A stretch of DNA of 64,000 nt, taken from Pseudoips prasinana (Eukaryota; Arthropoda; Insecta; Lepidoptera; Nolidae). A program made the position numbers and the translations under genes. Positions 45,240 through 56,554 of the stretch are shown here, piece after piece (within the stretch, counting starts at the first letter, position 1; each line of letters opens with the position of its first letter). The notes below the pieces were generated by a model. It saw nothing but the letters and a program-made list of their open reading frames with translations. It did not search any database and was not told the origin of the DNA. The stretch is from positions 5,275,001 through 5,339,000 of the forward strand of contig OX621234.1 of assembly GCA_951640165.1 (NCBI GenBank). Direction: 5' to 3'.

Positions 45240-47100
45240 TCACTCTAGAAAATCTAGTTGGGTCTAATTATTAAGGTCTTAGCAATATAATGGCTCAACT
45301 TCATGCGCACTTGATTTTAATAGCTATGGTATAACCAGGTTTACTCAGCAATTGCATGCGTTTACTTAGGGGACAGATAAGTCATCGCGGGGAAATCTAC
45401 TTTCACCAGTCCTGATAGCACCGCAGTACAGTTTAACAACTGCCGTTGTAGTATGACAGGTTATTGTCTCGTTATCTAGCGGCAGTGTGTTCAAGCGCAG
45501 AATCTCACAGGCATTTGGACGTACATATATTATAGCCGTATTTATGTATTTCTTCAGATAAATTCATGTTTAGTAGATTCCTCAGTCCAGACAATAATGA
45601 ATTAAGGAACCTATATAGACCGCTATAAATCTGTAATGAAATGGTCTGCATATTTGAGAATTTCTTAAAATACTTCAGAAATTTTGACTAAATTCTTGAA
45701 TAAAAATTATAAACCCAGAGATAGTACTTACAGAAATTTAGACTATGCCACTTTAGGCCCAAGTTATTTAATCATAACAGTTTTAATTCACGTTTAAGAA
45801 ATTCGAGGCCCTTTGCTTTCATTTTTAACTAATTTTCCTAAATTTCTTATTTCGTTTCACAAAAGTTCATAACATGGTCCCTCAATACTGACGCACGCAC
45901 GTGCCGAAAAGTTATATTGAGATGCTCGAATTTTAATATATCATAATAGATATTTTTTGATGGGAAGTGAGTCTCTAATGATGTTGAAGTGCGAATGCGA
46001 GACACCCGCTGAGTTTGTTTCGTTGGGTCTCCTCAGTTGGGGCGTTCATTGGATCCGGTGGCTTAAAGCGCGACCATCGTTATCGTAATTCGTATCTTAA
46101 TAATAATATCTAGACAGAAATATTCAGACAGCATGTAATAAAAACATAGCTTTAAATTTCGATAATTTCACCAATAGATACCTACATGATTTCTATGACA
46201 ATAACTTAATATAAGCTAGCTAATCATAGGAGTATTAATTATAAACCTAGTAATTCAAAGAGATGAACTAAACTGAACCGAAGACATAAATACATAGATA
46301 CATACATCCTGGGATTCACACACGGCCATGTGATTCCAAACTAAGTACTTATCTATATAGATAATTACGCGCAGACATGTTCATGCACACAAATATCTGT
46401 CCTGGGTGGGAATCGAACCCACGACCTGCGGCGTGAAAGGCAAGCTAGTTGCTTGCAACTAAGCCAACGCGGCAGAATTTTGGTTTTGTAGTTGGACTTT
46501 AAGTTAAGACTTTTAGTTTGTGTAAATAAATACCTATTCACGTTACACCTTTTAACTACCAGTAACGATTCTGTCGGCTCTCGGCAATTACCGCCACATT
46601 GAATGTAGTGGTAAAGGTTGTTTAAGGCAGCCATTTTATACTTGCAGCCTATGAATCAATTATAAGGAGATTCACAGCGACCTACATGTCCAATGATAAT
46701 GATAATATCCTGGGACATTATTCACACACAGCCATCAGATCCCAAACTAAGCAGAGCTTGTACTATTGAAACTAGATAACTGCTATATTACATAATATAG
46801 TAAACAGTAATAAGTATTATATTATAATACTTTTATTTTCTAAATATATTATCATCAAATACATCGTGGGTGGGAATTGAACCCAAGTGGCATGCGGCCT
46901 GAAAGGAAATATAATTCTATTTTCAATGTGATCTATTTGTACTCGGATATAAATATGTAGGTTGAACATGTAGGCTTAAGAAACTGAACGACCACGCGAA
47001 GGTGTAAATTTGCAAAACACGCAATTTTATGTATATTTTGCGTACACGTGCGGTTTCTTTGGAAAATAAAGTTAATGATACGTACAAGTAATCGACTCAT
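45240..47100. other. Non-coding end part of unit 2
   Basis: Orthologous to 20290-22150. Contains the SINE copies near 46300-46480 and 46705-46915; no gene is seen. Confidence 0.55.
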
Positions 47101-47104
47101 CATC

Positions 47105-47335
47105 GTCGTATCACGAAAGACGTCCACTGCCGGACAATGGCCTCCCCCAAAGAACTTCACAATAGCCGGGCTTGTGCTGCGCGCATCCAGCGGATTCCCG
47201 CGACGCTTGCAAGATTGTTAGTCCACCTTGTGGTGGCCTGCCCGCGCTGCGTGGTCCGCTCCGTGGACGGTCGCCCCAGCGACCGTCGGTTCTTCGAGCT
47301 ATGTGCCCCGCCCACTGCCATTTCAGTTTGGAATT
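47105..47335 (-). pseudogene. RTE 3'-terminal fragment, unit 2
   Basis: Orthologue of 22160-22440, without the extra inverted segment; it shows the likely ancestral order of this fragment. Confidence 0.75.
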
Positions 47336-47631
47336 TCAGTAGTGACTAGTTAACACATTTAGTATGACGAGCTAGAAGATTTTTGAAGTGAAAACTTCTG
47401 TAAGTGCATCTTTTTGGTTGAACTAAAATCATTGAACTCGCGTCATTGTCATGTCACGCTTCCCGTGAGTTATATACTGTGTATACCATACAAAGAATAC
47501 TAGCCGTAGGAGGCGAGGCGGTGCAGTGTGCGTGCCGGGTGTTTGTGATGAGTTCTGATGAGCTGTGACCATTATACCTGTTTTTATACTACTTCTCTAC
47601 TTCATTTGTTGCACACCTACTACTTAAAATA

Positions 47632-48919
47632 ATAGGTCTTTACCTATGAAATTGCCGTTTTGTATGAAAAAATTTAAACGAATTTTTTTCATGAATTTTT
47701 TAATTTGTATTAATCGAAGTAATCACCCATGCAATCAATGCATCTTTGCCATCGCAGTGGCAGTTTATTGATGCCCTTCTTAAAGAAATCAGCTGGACGG
47801 GAGGCAACAAATTCTTCAAAGGCATTTTGTACTGCCTCTCGGGTATTGAATTTTTTTCCCGCCAAGAAGTTATCCAAATTCTGGAAAAAGTAGTAGTCTG
47901 TAGGCGCAAGGTCTGGTGAGTAGGGCGGATGACGGAGAGCTTCCAACCCCAGTTCTTGCAACTTGGAGACCGTCTGCTGTGCAGTATGAGGTCGCGCGTT
48001 GTCGTGCAGGAGCAGCGGAGACGAGCGATTGACCAATGCTGGTTGGAGATGCGCCAGCTTCTCCATCATTGTGCTCAGTTCTTCACAGTACACATCTGCA
48101 GTAATGCTCACCCCGTTTGGTAAGAAGCTGTGATGAATCACACCGGCGCTAGACCACCAAACAGTGACCATCACTTTTCTAGGTGTAAGTTTTCGTTTAG
48201 GGCATTGTTTAGGTGCTGAACCAGGATCCAACCAACTTGCTGAGCGCTTGCGGTTATCAAACAGAATCCATTTTTCATCGCAGGTAACAATGCGGTTCAA
48301 AATTCCTTCATTTGTGTGTCTGTTGAGCAGTGCAAGGCACGTCTCGACGCGTACTTCGCGCTGGCGATCATTGAGTTCGTGGGGCACCCATTTGTCAAGC
48401 TTTTTTACCTTGCCAATTTGACGCAAATGGACCAATATTGTTTTGACGCTAACGTCGAAAGCTGCTGCTAATTCAGCCGTAGATTGTGTATCATCAGCTT
48501 CCACTACCGCCTTTAATTCGTCATTGTCGACCAAAGTCTTCGGACGACCGCGAGGTTCATTTTTCAGGTCGAAATTTCCAGAACGGAAGCGAGCAAACCA
48601 ATAACAGGTGGTGCGTTGGTTTGTAGTGTTAGCTCCGTAAACGTCGTTGATGTTGCGTGCCGCTTGTGCCGCGTTGCTGCCACGACGGTACTCATATTCC
48701 ATAATTACTCGAATTTTTAACGTATCCATGATGACGAAAAAGATTGAAATGCGATGAAAATGTAACACTAATCAATAAAGAAATGACTACTTTTGGAAAA
48801 AAGAATCCATGTTTTTAAAATAAAATTAATTTGAAATTAGAATTCTTAGCCAAACAAAAATTATTTTGATTTGAAATGGCCAGTACTGCAGAACGGCAAT
48901 TTCATAGGTAAAGACCTAA
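47632..48919 (-). mobile_element. Intact cecropia-type mariner, unit 3 only
   Basis: A 1288-bp element with TIRs of about 27 bp (taggtctttacctatgaaat... on both ends, differing at the outermost base). TA is duplicated (47630-47631 and 48920-48921). Unit 2 has the empty site at about 22714 (aaaatatttag). It carries a full transposase ORF on the minus strand. Confidence 0.95.
47710..48729 (-). CDS. Mariner transposase, apparently intact
   Basis: DNA cut-and-paste transposase that binds the element TIRs in the nucleus. The open frame spans 48768-47710. I prefer the ATG at 48729 (MDTLKIRV), giving 339 residues, normal for mariner; the upstream ATG would add 13 hydrophobic residues. Motifs: N-terminal HTH region, GRPKTLVDND linker, WVPHEL, and a D,D34D triad. 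The catalytic residues are Asp in VTCDEKW, Asp in LLHDNARPH, and Asp in SPDLAPTDYYFF. The last two are separated by 34 residues. Numbered from the upstream ATG they are 164, 256 and 291. Overall it resembles Hsmar1-type (cecropia) transposases, but keeps the third Asp. No stop or frameshift is seen. Confidence 0.92.
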   Translation of the reverse strand: MDTLKIRVIMEYEYRRGSNAAQAARNINDVYGANTTNQRTTCYWFARFRSGNFDLKNEPRGRPKTLVDNDELKAVVEADDTQSTAELAAAFDVSVKTILVHLRQIGKVKKLDKWVPHELNDRQREVRVETCLALLNRHTNEGILNRIVTCDEKWILFDNRKRSASWLDPGSAPKQCPKRKLTPRKVMVTVWWSSAGVIHHSFLPNGVSITADVYCEELSTMMEKLAHLQPALVNRSSPLLLHDNARPHTAQQTVSKLQELGLEALRHPPYSPDLAPTDYYFFQNLDNFLAGKKFNTREAVQNAFEEFVASRPADFFKKGINKLPLRWQRCIDCMGDYFD

Positions 48920-48985
48920 TATTTAGCACCTATCCACCCAAAGGTTGTCTGGAAGAAATCGCTTAATGCGAGAGCACCCATTGTA

Positions 48986-49118
48986 CAGACGCCAGCACAT
49001 CCAGCTACCCCAATCTGTCAAATTTCTTTATTAGATTCATTTTTAACACAAAATCATAAGGCTCACTTTCAATTGAGGAAATTTGACAGATTGGGGTAGT
49101 TTGTGGTATAGCGTCTTT
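48986..49118. mobile_element. Degenerate 135-bp MITE, unit 3
   Basis: Orthologue of 22780-22909; right end gcgtctt followed by TA. Confidence 0.75.
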
Positions 49119-49119
49119 A

Positions 49120-50284
49120 CATTATTGTGTTATTTATTTTGTCTACTATGTAATTATCCTGTTGCATTGTGTACAGTAGAGAGTATTGTATTGTAATCTA
49201 TTCTCTACCGTATACTGTGTAGGTATAGGTATATGTTTACTTTTAGGCTGAAAGCAAAGCCTGAATATCGAGTCAATTGTCGCCACGTCGTCACCCTTCC
49301 CGTGAGCTATATGTACCTATAACTATCATCATCATCATCATCAACTTGTCCCACTAATGTGCTAGTGGGTATGGTTTCCGTACTTAGTCCCGATGTGGAT
49401 CATTGTACGTGTCCTATAACTATTATATTGCAGATTTAATTTAGGTTAGAAGTATAAACATAGTTTCCACTTCTATCGGCTTTCCCCAAAGACAGCATGT
49501 TTTTTTCACTTTCAACGAACTATTTTCATTAATATGTTTAGTTTCTTGAGTAGATTGCGGTTCCTGTGTTGGCTAAACTGTTAGTGTTACAGCCTATATA
49601 GTTCACTCGTAATATTTTTATTCGTTAACTAATCACTACCAAAAAGTGATTGAATATTATAAAGTGATCTAGTAACAAGCAAGTTACCGTGATGTCCGTG
49701 GCACGTAAAACACTCAACCAACGAGACCCCATATCAAAGCTTTGTCTGGGCACAAATCGAAACTTGTTACTTACCGGGCACAAAATCCCAAACAGGATTT
49801 TCCTAATTAATGGCAACACCCAGCCTTCGAAATTATACATACCCTGTATCGCAAGGGACTTTACAAGGTCTCAATTGCCAGACACAAAACTCACCCAGAC
49901 CACGTATAAATATGGACAGTAAGGTAACTAAGCCTAGTTGATGAAATAATTACCCACCTACACTCTATGGAAGCTGTAGGGTTAAAATACGAAAGCTCCC
50001 GTTTTGATCAAGCCGAGTTCAAACAGCCGTATCCTACGCAATACGCACGAGGATTTTCAATGAGATTGCGGAGATATACTTATACGCGACCACACGTTTT
50101 GACGCGGCACTCACTACTGACAGCACCGCGACAACCGCTTAGGGGTCTTGTCGATGCGCATGTTTGTGTGAGTGTGCCGTTTCGACCGTTTCTGGGTAGT
50201 TTCCGTACTGGTCTATTTTTATACTGAGCCTTGGCTCAGTATAAAAATATAAATATGTTCCGAGTCTTCACTCAGAACAACCAT
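49120..50284. other. Unit 3 left flank without a gene
   Basis: Nearly identical to 22910-24216 minus the unit-2-only MITE; includes the hairpin at 50216-50247. No gene is seen. Confidence 0.55.
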
Positions 50285-50682
50285 ATACAACATGTAACTT
50301 AACTAACGCACATCCTGAAAATAGTTTTTTCAGAATCGTTACTGAATCGATTTATATAATTTTTATATAGGTAATTTTTTATTACATAATAGTTAATAAT
50401 ACGGAAATTATTGTCATATTAACTCTGTACAGTCAAAACAAATTGAAATGGACCGTAGCCAAAGTAATAAGACTTTTAAAATCGCAGTTTTATTTGTATT
50501 CATACAAATTCCATCATTCAATACAAAATAAAGAAAATTAAATATTTTTCCACGAAACGAATACAGTAAATAACAATGCATATACATGTTACATTAAAAA
50601 TTCAGTGTATGTATTATGATAACAACATAATATTCTAATTGAGGTGTTTGAGGGTGTGAGTTATTTACGTTACATATTGTAT
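50285..50682. mobile_element. MITE copy a, unit 3
   Basis: Orthologue of 3555-3954. Confidence 0.75.
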
Positions 50683-50909
50683 AGGTGACACAAACGTACG
50701 TGTACGAGGATCGAACCGAAAACACTAGGACACCTTAATCACTGCGCGTGTACAGCACGGATGCAAAGGTCATCTTAAGGAGTCTACTTTAGACCAAACG
50801 ATTGAAGTAAAACTTAGATATACGAAACGTTATTGGCTATGAGAGAAAGAGAGAGAAAACACGTGTATGCTCGCCACTCTCTCTATCGCCCCTACGGTAA
50901 TATAATGAT

Positions 50910-51173
50910 AATATCTTATGGGACAGTATTTACCTACACGCGGCCGTCTGATAACAAACTAAGCAGAGCTTGTACTATGGAAACCAGATAACTGATATAC
51001 TAATTACACTACTTTTCTTTGTAAATACATAAATATATAGATAAATTACACACAGACTCAGGACAAACAGACATGTTCATGCATACAAAATATCTGTTGT
51101 GGGTGGAAATCGAACCCACGACCTCCGGCGTGAAAAGCAACCATTTGCCAACCACGCCAACAGGCCCGTCAAA
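50910..51173 (-). mobile_element. tRNA-derived SINE, unit 3
   Basis: Orthologue of 4190-4445. Confidence 0.7.
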
Positions 51174-51517
51174 ATACGAAACGTAAATGTTTCCTTCCAT
51201 CTTCAACTTAACTTATATCTCCGTCTCAACTTCCGTTCGCCTCGGCCGATCACACTTGTGGAGAGAGATCACACTCGTAGGTAACGCTCTCGTCACGCAC
51301 TCACCAGCTTACTCCCCAAGTAAAGTGCGTGTAAACAAGTTTGACCGCTGACTGTTATTTTAAATATTGTATCCAATTATGTGAACATTTTATGACTACA
51401 ATTATTACATGGACATATTATTAAAGTTTAAGTTTGTATAACAATTATATTTATTGTTAAGTTATATTATGTATAACACACAGTTACAAACTTTCACCTT
51501 ATTAATATTAGTAGGAT

Positions 51518-54500
51518 CATCATCATCATCATCATATCAGCATGACAAAGGCCTCCCCCAAAGATCTCCACAATTGCCGGTCTTGTGCTATTCGCATCCA
51601 GCATTTTCCAGCGACCCGCACAAGATCATCGGTCCATCTTGTAGGGGGCCTTCCCACGCTGCGTCTTCCGGTTCGTGGTCGCCACTCGAGAACCTTTCTG
51701 CCCCAACGGCCGTCGGCTCTACGAGCTATGTGCCCTGCCCACTGCCACTTCAACTTGGCAATTCTTCGGGCTATGTCGGTGACTTTGGTTCGCCTGCGGA
51801 TTTCGACATTTCTGATGTGATCCCGCAGGGAAACTCCGAGCATAGCCCTTTGCTCTTTGGGTGACCTTGAGCCTTCTAATAAGGCCCATAGTGAGCGACC
51901 ACGTCTCTGTTCCGTATGTCATCACTGGCAACACACACTGGTCGAAGACTTTCGACTTGAGACACTGCGGTATTTTGGACGAGAAGATGTTACGTAGCTT
52001 CCCGAACGCTGCCCAGCCGAGTTGGATTCTACGATTGACCTCCTTCTCGAAGTTGGACCTACCTAGTTGGATGGTCTGTCCTAGGTAAATATAGTTCTCT
52101 ACAACTTCGAGTGCAGAGTCACCAACTTTCAATTGAGTGGGTGCAACATGGACGTTTGACATGATTTTCGTCTTATCCATGTTCATTTTCAGACCCACTT
52201 GTTGAGAGACTCTGCTGAGGTCATCGAGCATTGTACCGAGGTCTTCCATGGTCTCAGCCATGACTACGATATCATCGGCAAATCGAAGGTGAGTGATGTA
52301 CTCGCCATTGACATTGATGCCAAAGCCTTTCCAGTCCAGAAGCTTGAAGACGTCTTCCAATGCAGCGGTGAACAGTTTCGGAGATATAACATCTCCCTGT
52401 CTCACGCCTCGCTGCAAGTGGATAGGTTTCGAGATCTGGTCCTGGAGTCGCACTGACATAGTGGCGTTTTCATACAAACACTTTATCACCTCGATATACC
52501 GCTAGTCAATTTGACACCTTATGAGAGACCTCAGCACGGCCCATGTTTCGATAGAATCAAAGGCTTTCTCATAGTCCACAAACGCTAAGCACAGTGGCTT
52601 GTTATACTCTTCGGTCTTCTGTATAACTTGCCGCAGCGTATGTATGTGGTCTATGGTGCTAAAGCCTTTTCGGAAACCGGCTTGTTCGGGAGGCTGGAAG
52701 TCGTCAAACCTGCGCGCGAGACGGTTCGTAACGACCCTCGAAAACAACTTGTAAACATGGCTCAGCAGTGTGATGGGTCTATAATTCTTCAATAGGGTCT
52801 TGTCGCCCTTTTTGAAAAAGAGCACCACCACACTTCTGTGCCATGCTTGTGGCGTTTGACCATCTAGTATGACGGAGTTATATAACTTCTGAAGGGCCCG
52901 TAGGATTGGTGTACCACCCGCCTTCAGAAGCTCTGCTGTAACTCCATCATCACCAGGCGCCTTATTGTTCTTGAGTTGTTTGAGAGCCATTCTAATCTCG
53001 TACAGGCTGACGTCCGGGATGTCTTCGGTGTAGTGTCGGGTTAGTCGTGCTCTGGGATCTGAGGCATGCCTTTTGACAGGTGGCTGTGTTGTCGTATATA
53101 ACTGTCCGTAGAACTTCTCGATCTCTCCCAGCAACTCAGGCTTAGACGTGACGATTCTACCATCCTCAGTCTTCAGCTTCGTCAGTTGGCTCTGTCCAAC
53201 AGACAGAGCTCTTGCGAACACTTTAGAGCCTTTGTTCCGCTCGATAGCCTCTTTAATACTAATTGTATTAAATTGCCGCGTGTCGCGAGTCAAAGACTTT
53301 GAGATCTGTCTGTTGAGCTGCCGATATCTGGTAGCATCATCTGAGCATGTCAGAACCATTTTCCGTCTATCTTCCATAAGTTGCAGGGTAAAGTCAGAGA
53401 TCTTTTTAGTTCTGTTTGTACGGCGGGCCTTGAAGACCTTAGACCCAGCCGTATGGACAGCTTCTACGAGCCTGTCATAGTATGAGTCCACTTCCTCGCA
53501 GTCTGCTAGGCATTCGAAACGGTTTTGCAGTTCGAGTAATGTGCCTCTGACCAGTCTGTGATCGCTCCCGGTTTTAACCGCATTGATCACGGAGACATCA
53601 TTGAACATCTGTCGTCTCGTCGACAAGATAAAGTCTATCTCATTTTTAGTTTTACCATCGGGGCTCACCCAGGTCCATTTGCGGTGATCCGTTTTCCTGA
53701 AGAAGGAATTCATCATAAAGAGTCCCTCCTTCTCCATGAAGTCGGCCAACATTTGGCCCCGGGGGTTCCGGTCTCCAGTTCCAAATTGCCCCACTCTCAG
53801 CTCATTACCGAATCGTTTGCCCAGCTTCGCGTTAAAGTCCCCCATGACCACAGTGAAATAGGAGTTAGAGGTATGTATGGCTCTGGATATGTCCTCATAC
53901 ATAACCTCTACTTCATAGTCGGAGTGTGTCGAAGTGGGTGCGTATACCTGTATAACCTTCAACGAATACCGCTTGGTGATTCTGAGTATAAGGTACGCAA
54001 CCCTCGTCGACACACTCTCGATTTTCACTAGGTTGTTCACGAGGGACTTGTGGACTATGAACCCGACACCACCTTGGGATATTTGGTCACCCTCCCGGTA
54101 ATAGAGCAGGTTTCCGGATTTCAGTATTATCGAGTCCTCCCCCTCTCTTCGGACTTCAGATAATCCTACAATATCCCAATGTAACCTGCTCAATTCTTCC
54201 TCCAGTTCGGTTATCTTCTCGTCGGACCGCAGTGTACGTGTGTTATATGTTGCCAGGGCCAGAGGTCGTCGGTGTTGGTAACGCGGAATCTGCCGGGGAT
54301 TCTTAGCACCCCCTGCCCTGCCGTAACCACGGCTGTTACCACGGCTGGGAATAGCAGGGCTGCCGGGGACTGGGGGCCGCGGTTTGGTTGTGTCCGCTTG
54401 GCAGACGGGTTGGCGATCGCAGTAAGGTGGATATGGTACTCAGGAGAACGCTGCTGCCCGTTCTCTGGTATATATTCCCTCGGGACGACTTTTACGTCCC

Positions 54501-54557
54501 CCCACGGGATGAGAGGGGGTGGTGATATTCTTAGGCCGTCACCACACAGCAAATGCG
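51518..54557 (-). mobile_element. RTE-clade retrotransposon, unit 3
   Basis: 3040 bp with the same 11-bp duplication (51507-51517 and 54558-54568) as in unit 2. Same insertion event, later copied with the unit. Confidence 0.95.
51532..54193 (-). pseudogene. RTE endonuclease-reverse transcriptase, unit 3 (two breaks)
   Basis: The open frame 54193-52502 (563 residues) covers the whole endonuclease and the first RT boxes (EVRREGED, GDFNAKLG, SDHRLVRG, YRPITLLSHVYKLFSRVV, YEKAFDS). It stops at an amber codon after CQID, where RTE proteins typically have Trp. The frame continues 52489-51719 with GVRQGDVISPKLF and the catalytic FADD. A frameshift after VTQRA moves the C-terminal zone (51843-51532, WQWAGHIARR) to another frame. 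Unlike unit 2 it has no stop in LLSHVY. Inactive. Confidence 0.93.
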
Positions 54558-54568
54558 ATTAGTAGGAT

Positions 54569-55769
54569 ATGCACCTAATTACCTTTTGCTAAATTTTAAC
54601 TTTTTAGGTCATCTGCAACTGGGTTAAAGTTTTAGTCTAGGTATAGGGCAGCCAGTGCGAAAAAACCACGATTTTTAGACGTTAGTATCTAAATATCCGT
54701 TTGAGATGTGTTTATGTAATTTGAAGTACATATTTATCTTGGAAGTCTCAATATATGAGCTAGTTTGAAACGTTTATATGAAATCGTTTCGAGTTATGAG
54801 AGAGACAGAGAGTCAAAAGTGGCTTCAAATGGTTTGTGTAGGTACTACGCACGGTGCTGCTCGCCAGTTCTGTTAGGTACTTGAACTTGTCTTGACACGC
54901 TCCCGCGTCTAGATTAGGTGAAGAGTCTCAAAGAACTAAAGAACGACTTTCGAAATGTGTATTTAGGGATATATAAGGAGACTATCAAAGCAGAACAGTG
55001 AGTTCTAGTTCAAGTGAAATCAAAGGCGACTTAAGGAATCGGAGCGGTGAGGTGATCATTCGGGGAGACGATTGTGATCAGAGCCATCCACCTTATTATA
55101 ATCGTTAATATACAAATAACTAGAGATCGCACTCTCTTGTTCGAAATTAGAACATTAAGGTTCTATGATGGTTCTATGTTTTTTTTTTAGTTTTACGGCC
55201 CTTGCTTCTTCGGCATTATGCCGCGTCTTCATGGTTTTCGTAATTAAGTCAATATGTATTAAAGTCCGTCACAGTCAAGTCATAGTTGTTGTCCTACCCC
55301 AATAATGCAGTGGAGACTTGACTAGAGGCTTCTATGGAGTTTGCGATTTAACACAGAAAATCACAATTCACGGCAATATGGCACTTTCCTCCACTTGTCT
55401 AACTACTTTGTCAAAGATGTGATGTCAAAAAATCCACCATATTTACACGTAATACAAATTTACACCAGTTGTTGAAAATGAAACAATGTCTGTTTCTTGT
55501 GGGTCTCTTTCCGCGTTGGCGCCAAAACTCCCATCTCTTCACAGTTTTTCAGTGTGTCAAGTGCATGGTAGTGTATGAAATGGTTTTATTTTATGATTAA
55601 TTAAAATAATTTACTTCTACTGCCTATCATATAAAATATTAGCTTTCTGTTCTCCTTCCCCATATAATTTTTAACTGTTCCAAATTTCATACTCCTCGGT
55701 ACGCGCAATTTTCGTAAAAAGGTTCACGTATTAATATTATGATGATTTATACCTACATACCGAATTTAT
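54569..55769. other. Unit 3 spacer with candidate promoter
   Basis: Orthologous to 4791-5986; the TATA/initiator motif recurs near 54971-55002. No gene is seen. Confidence 0.5.
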
Positions 55770-56172
55770 ATACAACATGTAACGTAATTACTTAACGCAC
55801 TCCCTCAAACACCCTAATTAGAATATTATGTTATAATCATAATACAGGCACTGGATTTTTAATTTAACATGTATATGCATTCTTATTTACTTAATTAGTT
55901 TCTTGAAATAAAGTTTATTTTTCTGTATTTTGCATTGAATGATGCAATTTGTATGAATAAAAACAAAACTGCGATTTTAAGTCTTATTCCTTTGGCTAAC
56001 CGTCCATTTCAATTTGTTTTGACTGTACAGGGTTAGTATGACAATAATTTCCGTAGTTTTAATTATTTTGGAATTAAAAATTACCTATATTAAAAATGAT
56101 ATAAATCGGTTCAGTAAACGATTCTGAACAAACTATTTAAAGGGTGTGCGTTAATTAAGTTACATATTGTAT
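55770..56172. mobile_element. MITE copy b, unit 3
   Basis: Orthologue of 5987-6389. Confidence 0.75.
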
Positions 56173-56424
56173 AAGTTTCGTAGCAAATAATATCTCTAGA
56201 TTAAAATAATAAATATGATAAAATTTAACCGACCGCTTATCGAACGTTTATATTAGAATGCGGAAATTATAATTACGGGGCGAATAGCGTCCGCGTGAAC
56301 GCACATTATATGCAGGGGCAGGAATAAAAAACATATTCTGTATTTGAAATTATCTCACTTCTTTTATTTTAAACCATTTCTGTATGTTCCTAACATAGTC
56401 TGTTATATTCTCTATGGCTTTAAG

Positions 56425-56474
56425 TTTCGCGCCACAAAATTAGAAAAAAAAAACTTTAAGCGGCATTTTATATA
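56425..56474 (+). promoter_or_regulatory. Candidate proximal promoter of copy 3
   Basis: tttcgcgcc at 56425-56433 and tatata at 56469-56474, as in the other units. Confidence 0.4.
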
Positions 56475-56554
56475 ATACGCAGGCTTCATATAATAAAATA
56501 TTTTTTCTACTTTCTTCTTCTTCAAAACCAAAACGTATAACAACTATAACGAAA

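Larger units (their letters stand above)
22534..47440 (+). repeat. Tandem array unit 2 (about 24.9 kb)
   Basis: Second direct unit, carrying PRDM9-like copy 2. Exon 1 of the gene is displaced 23713 bp from copy 1. Relative to unit 1 it gained an RTE (25450-28489), a short MITE (23111-23245), a 1365-bp TIR element, a truncated LINE, two small SINE/LINE-tail insertions and an RTE tail with a C17 tract. It lacks the unit 1 LINE and the 257-bp SINE. Confidence 0.9.
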
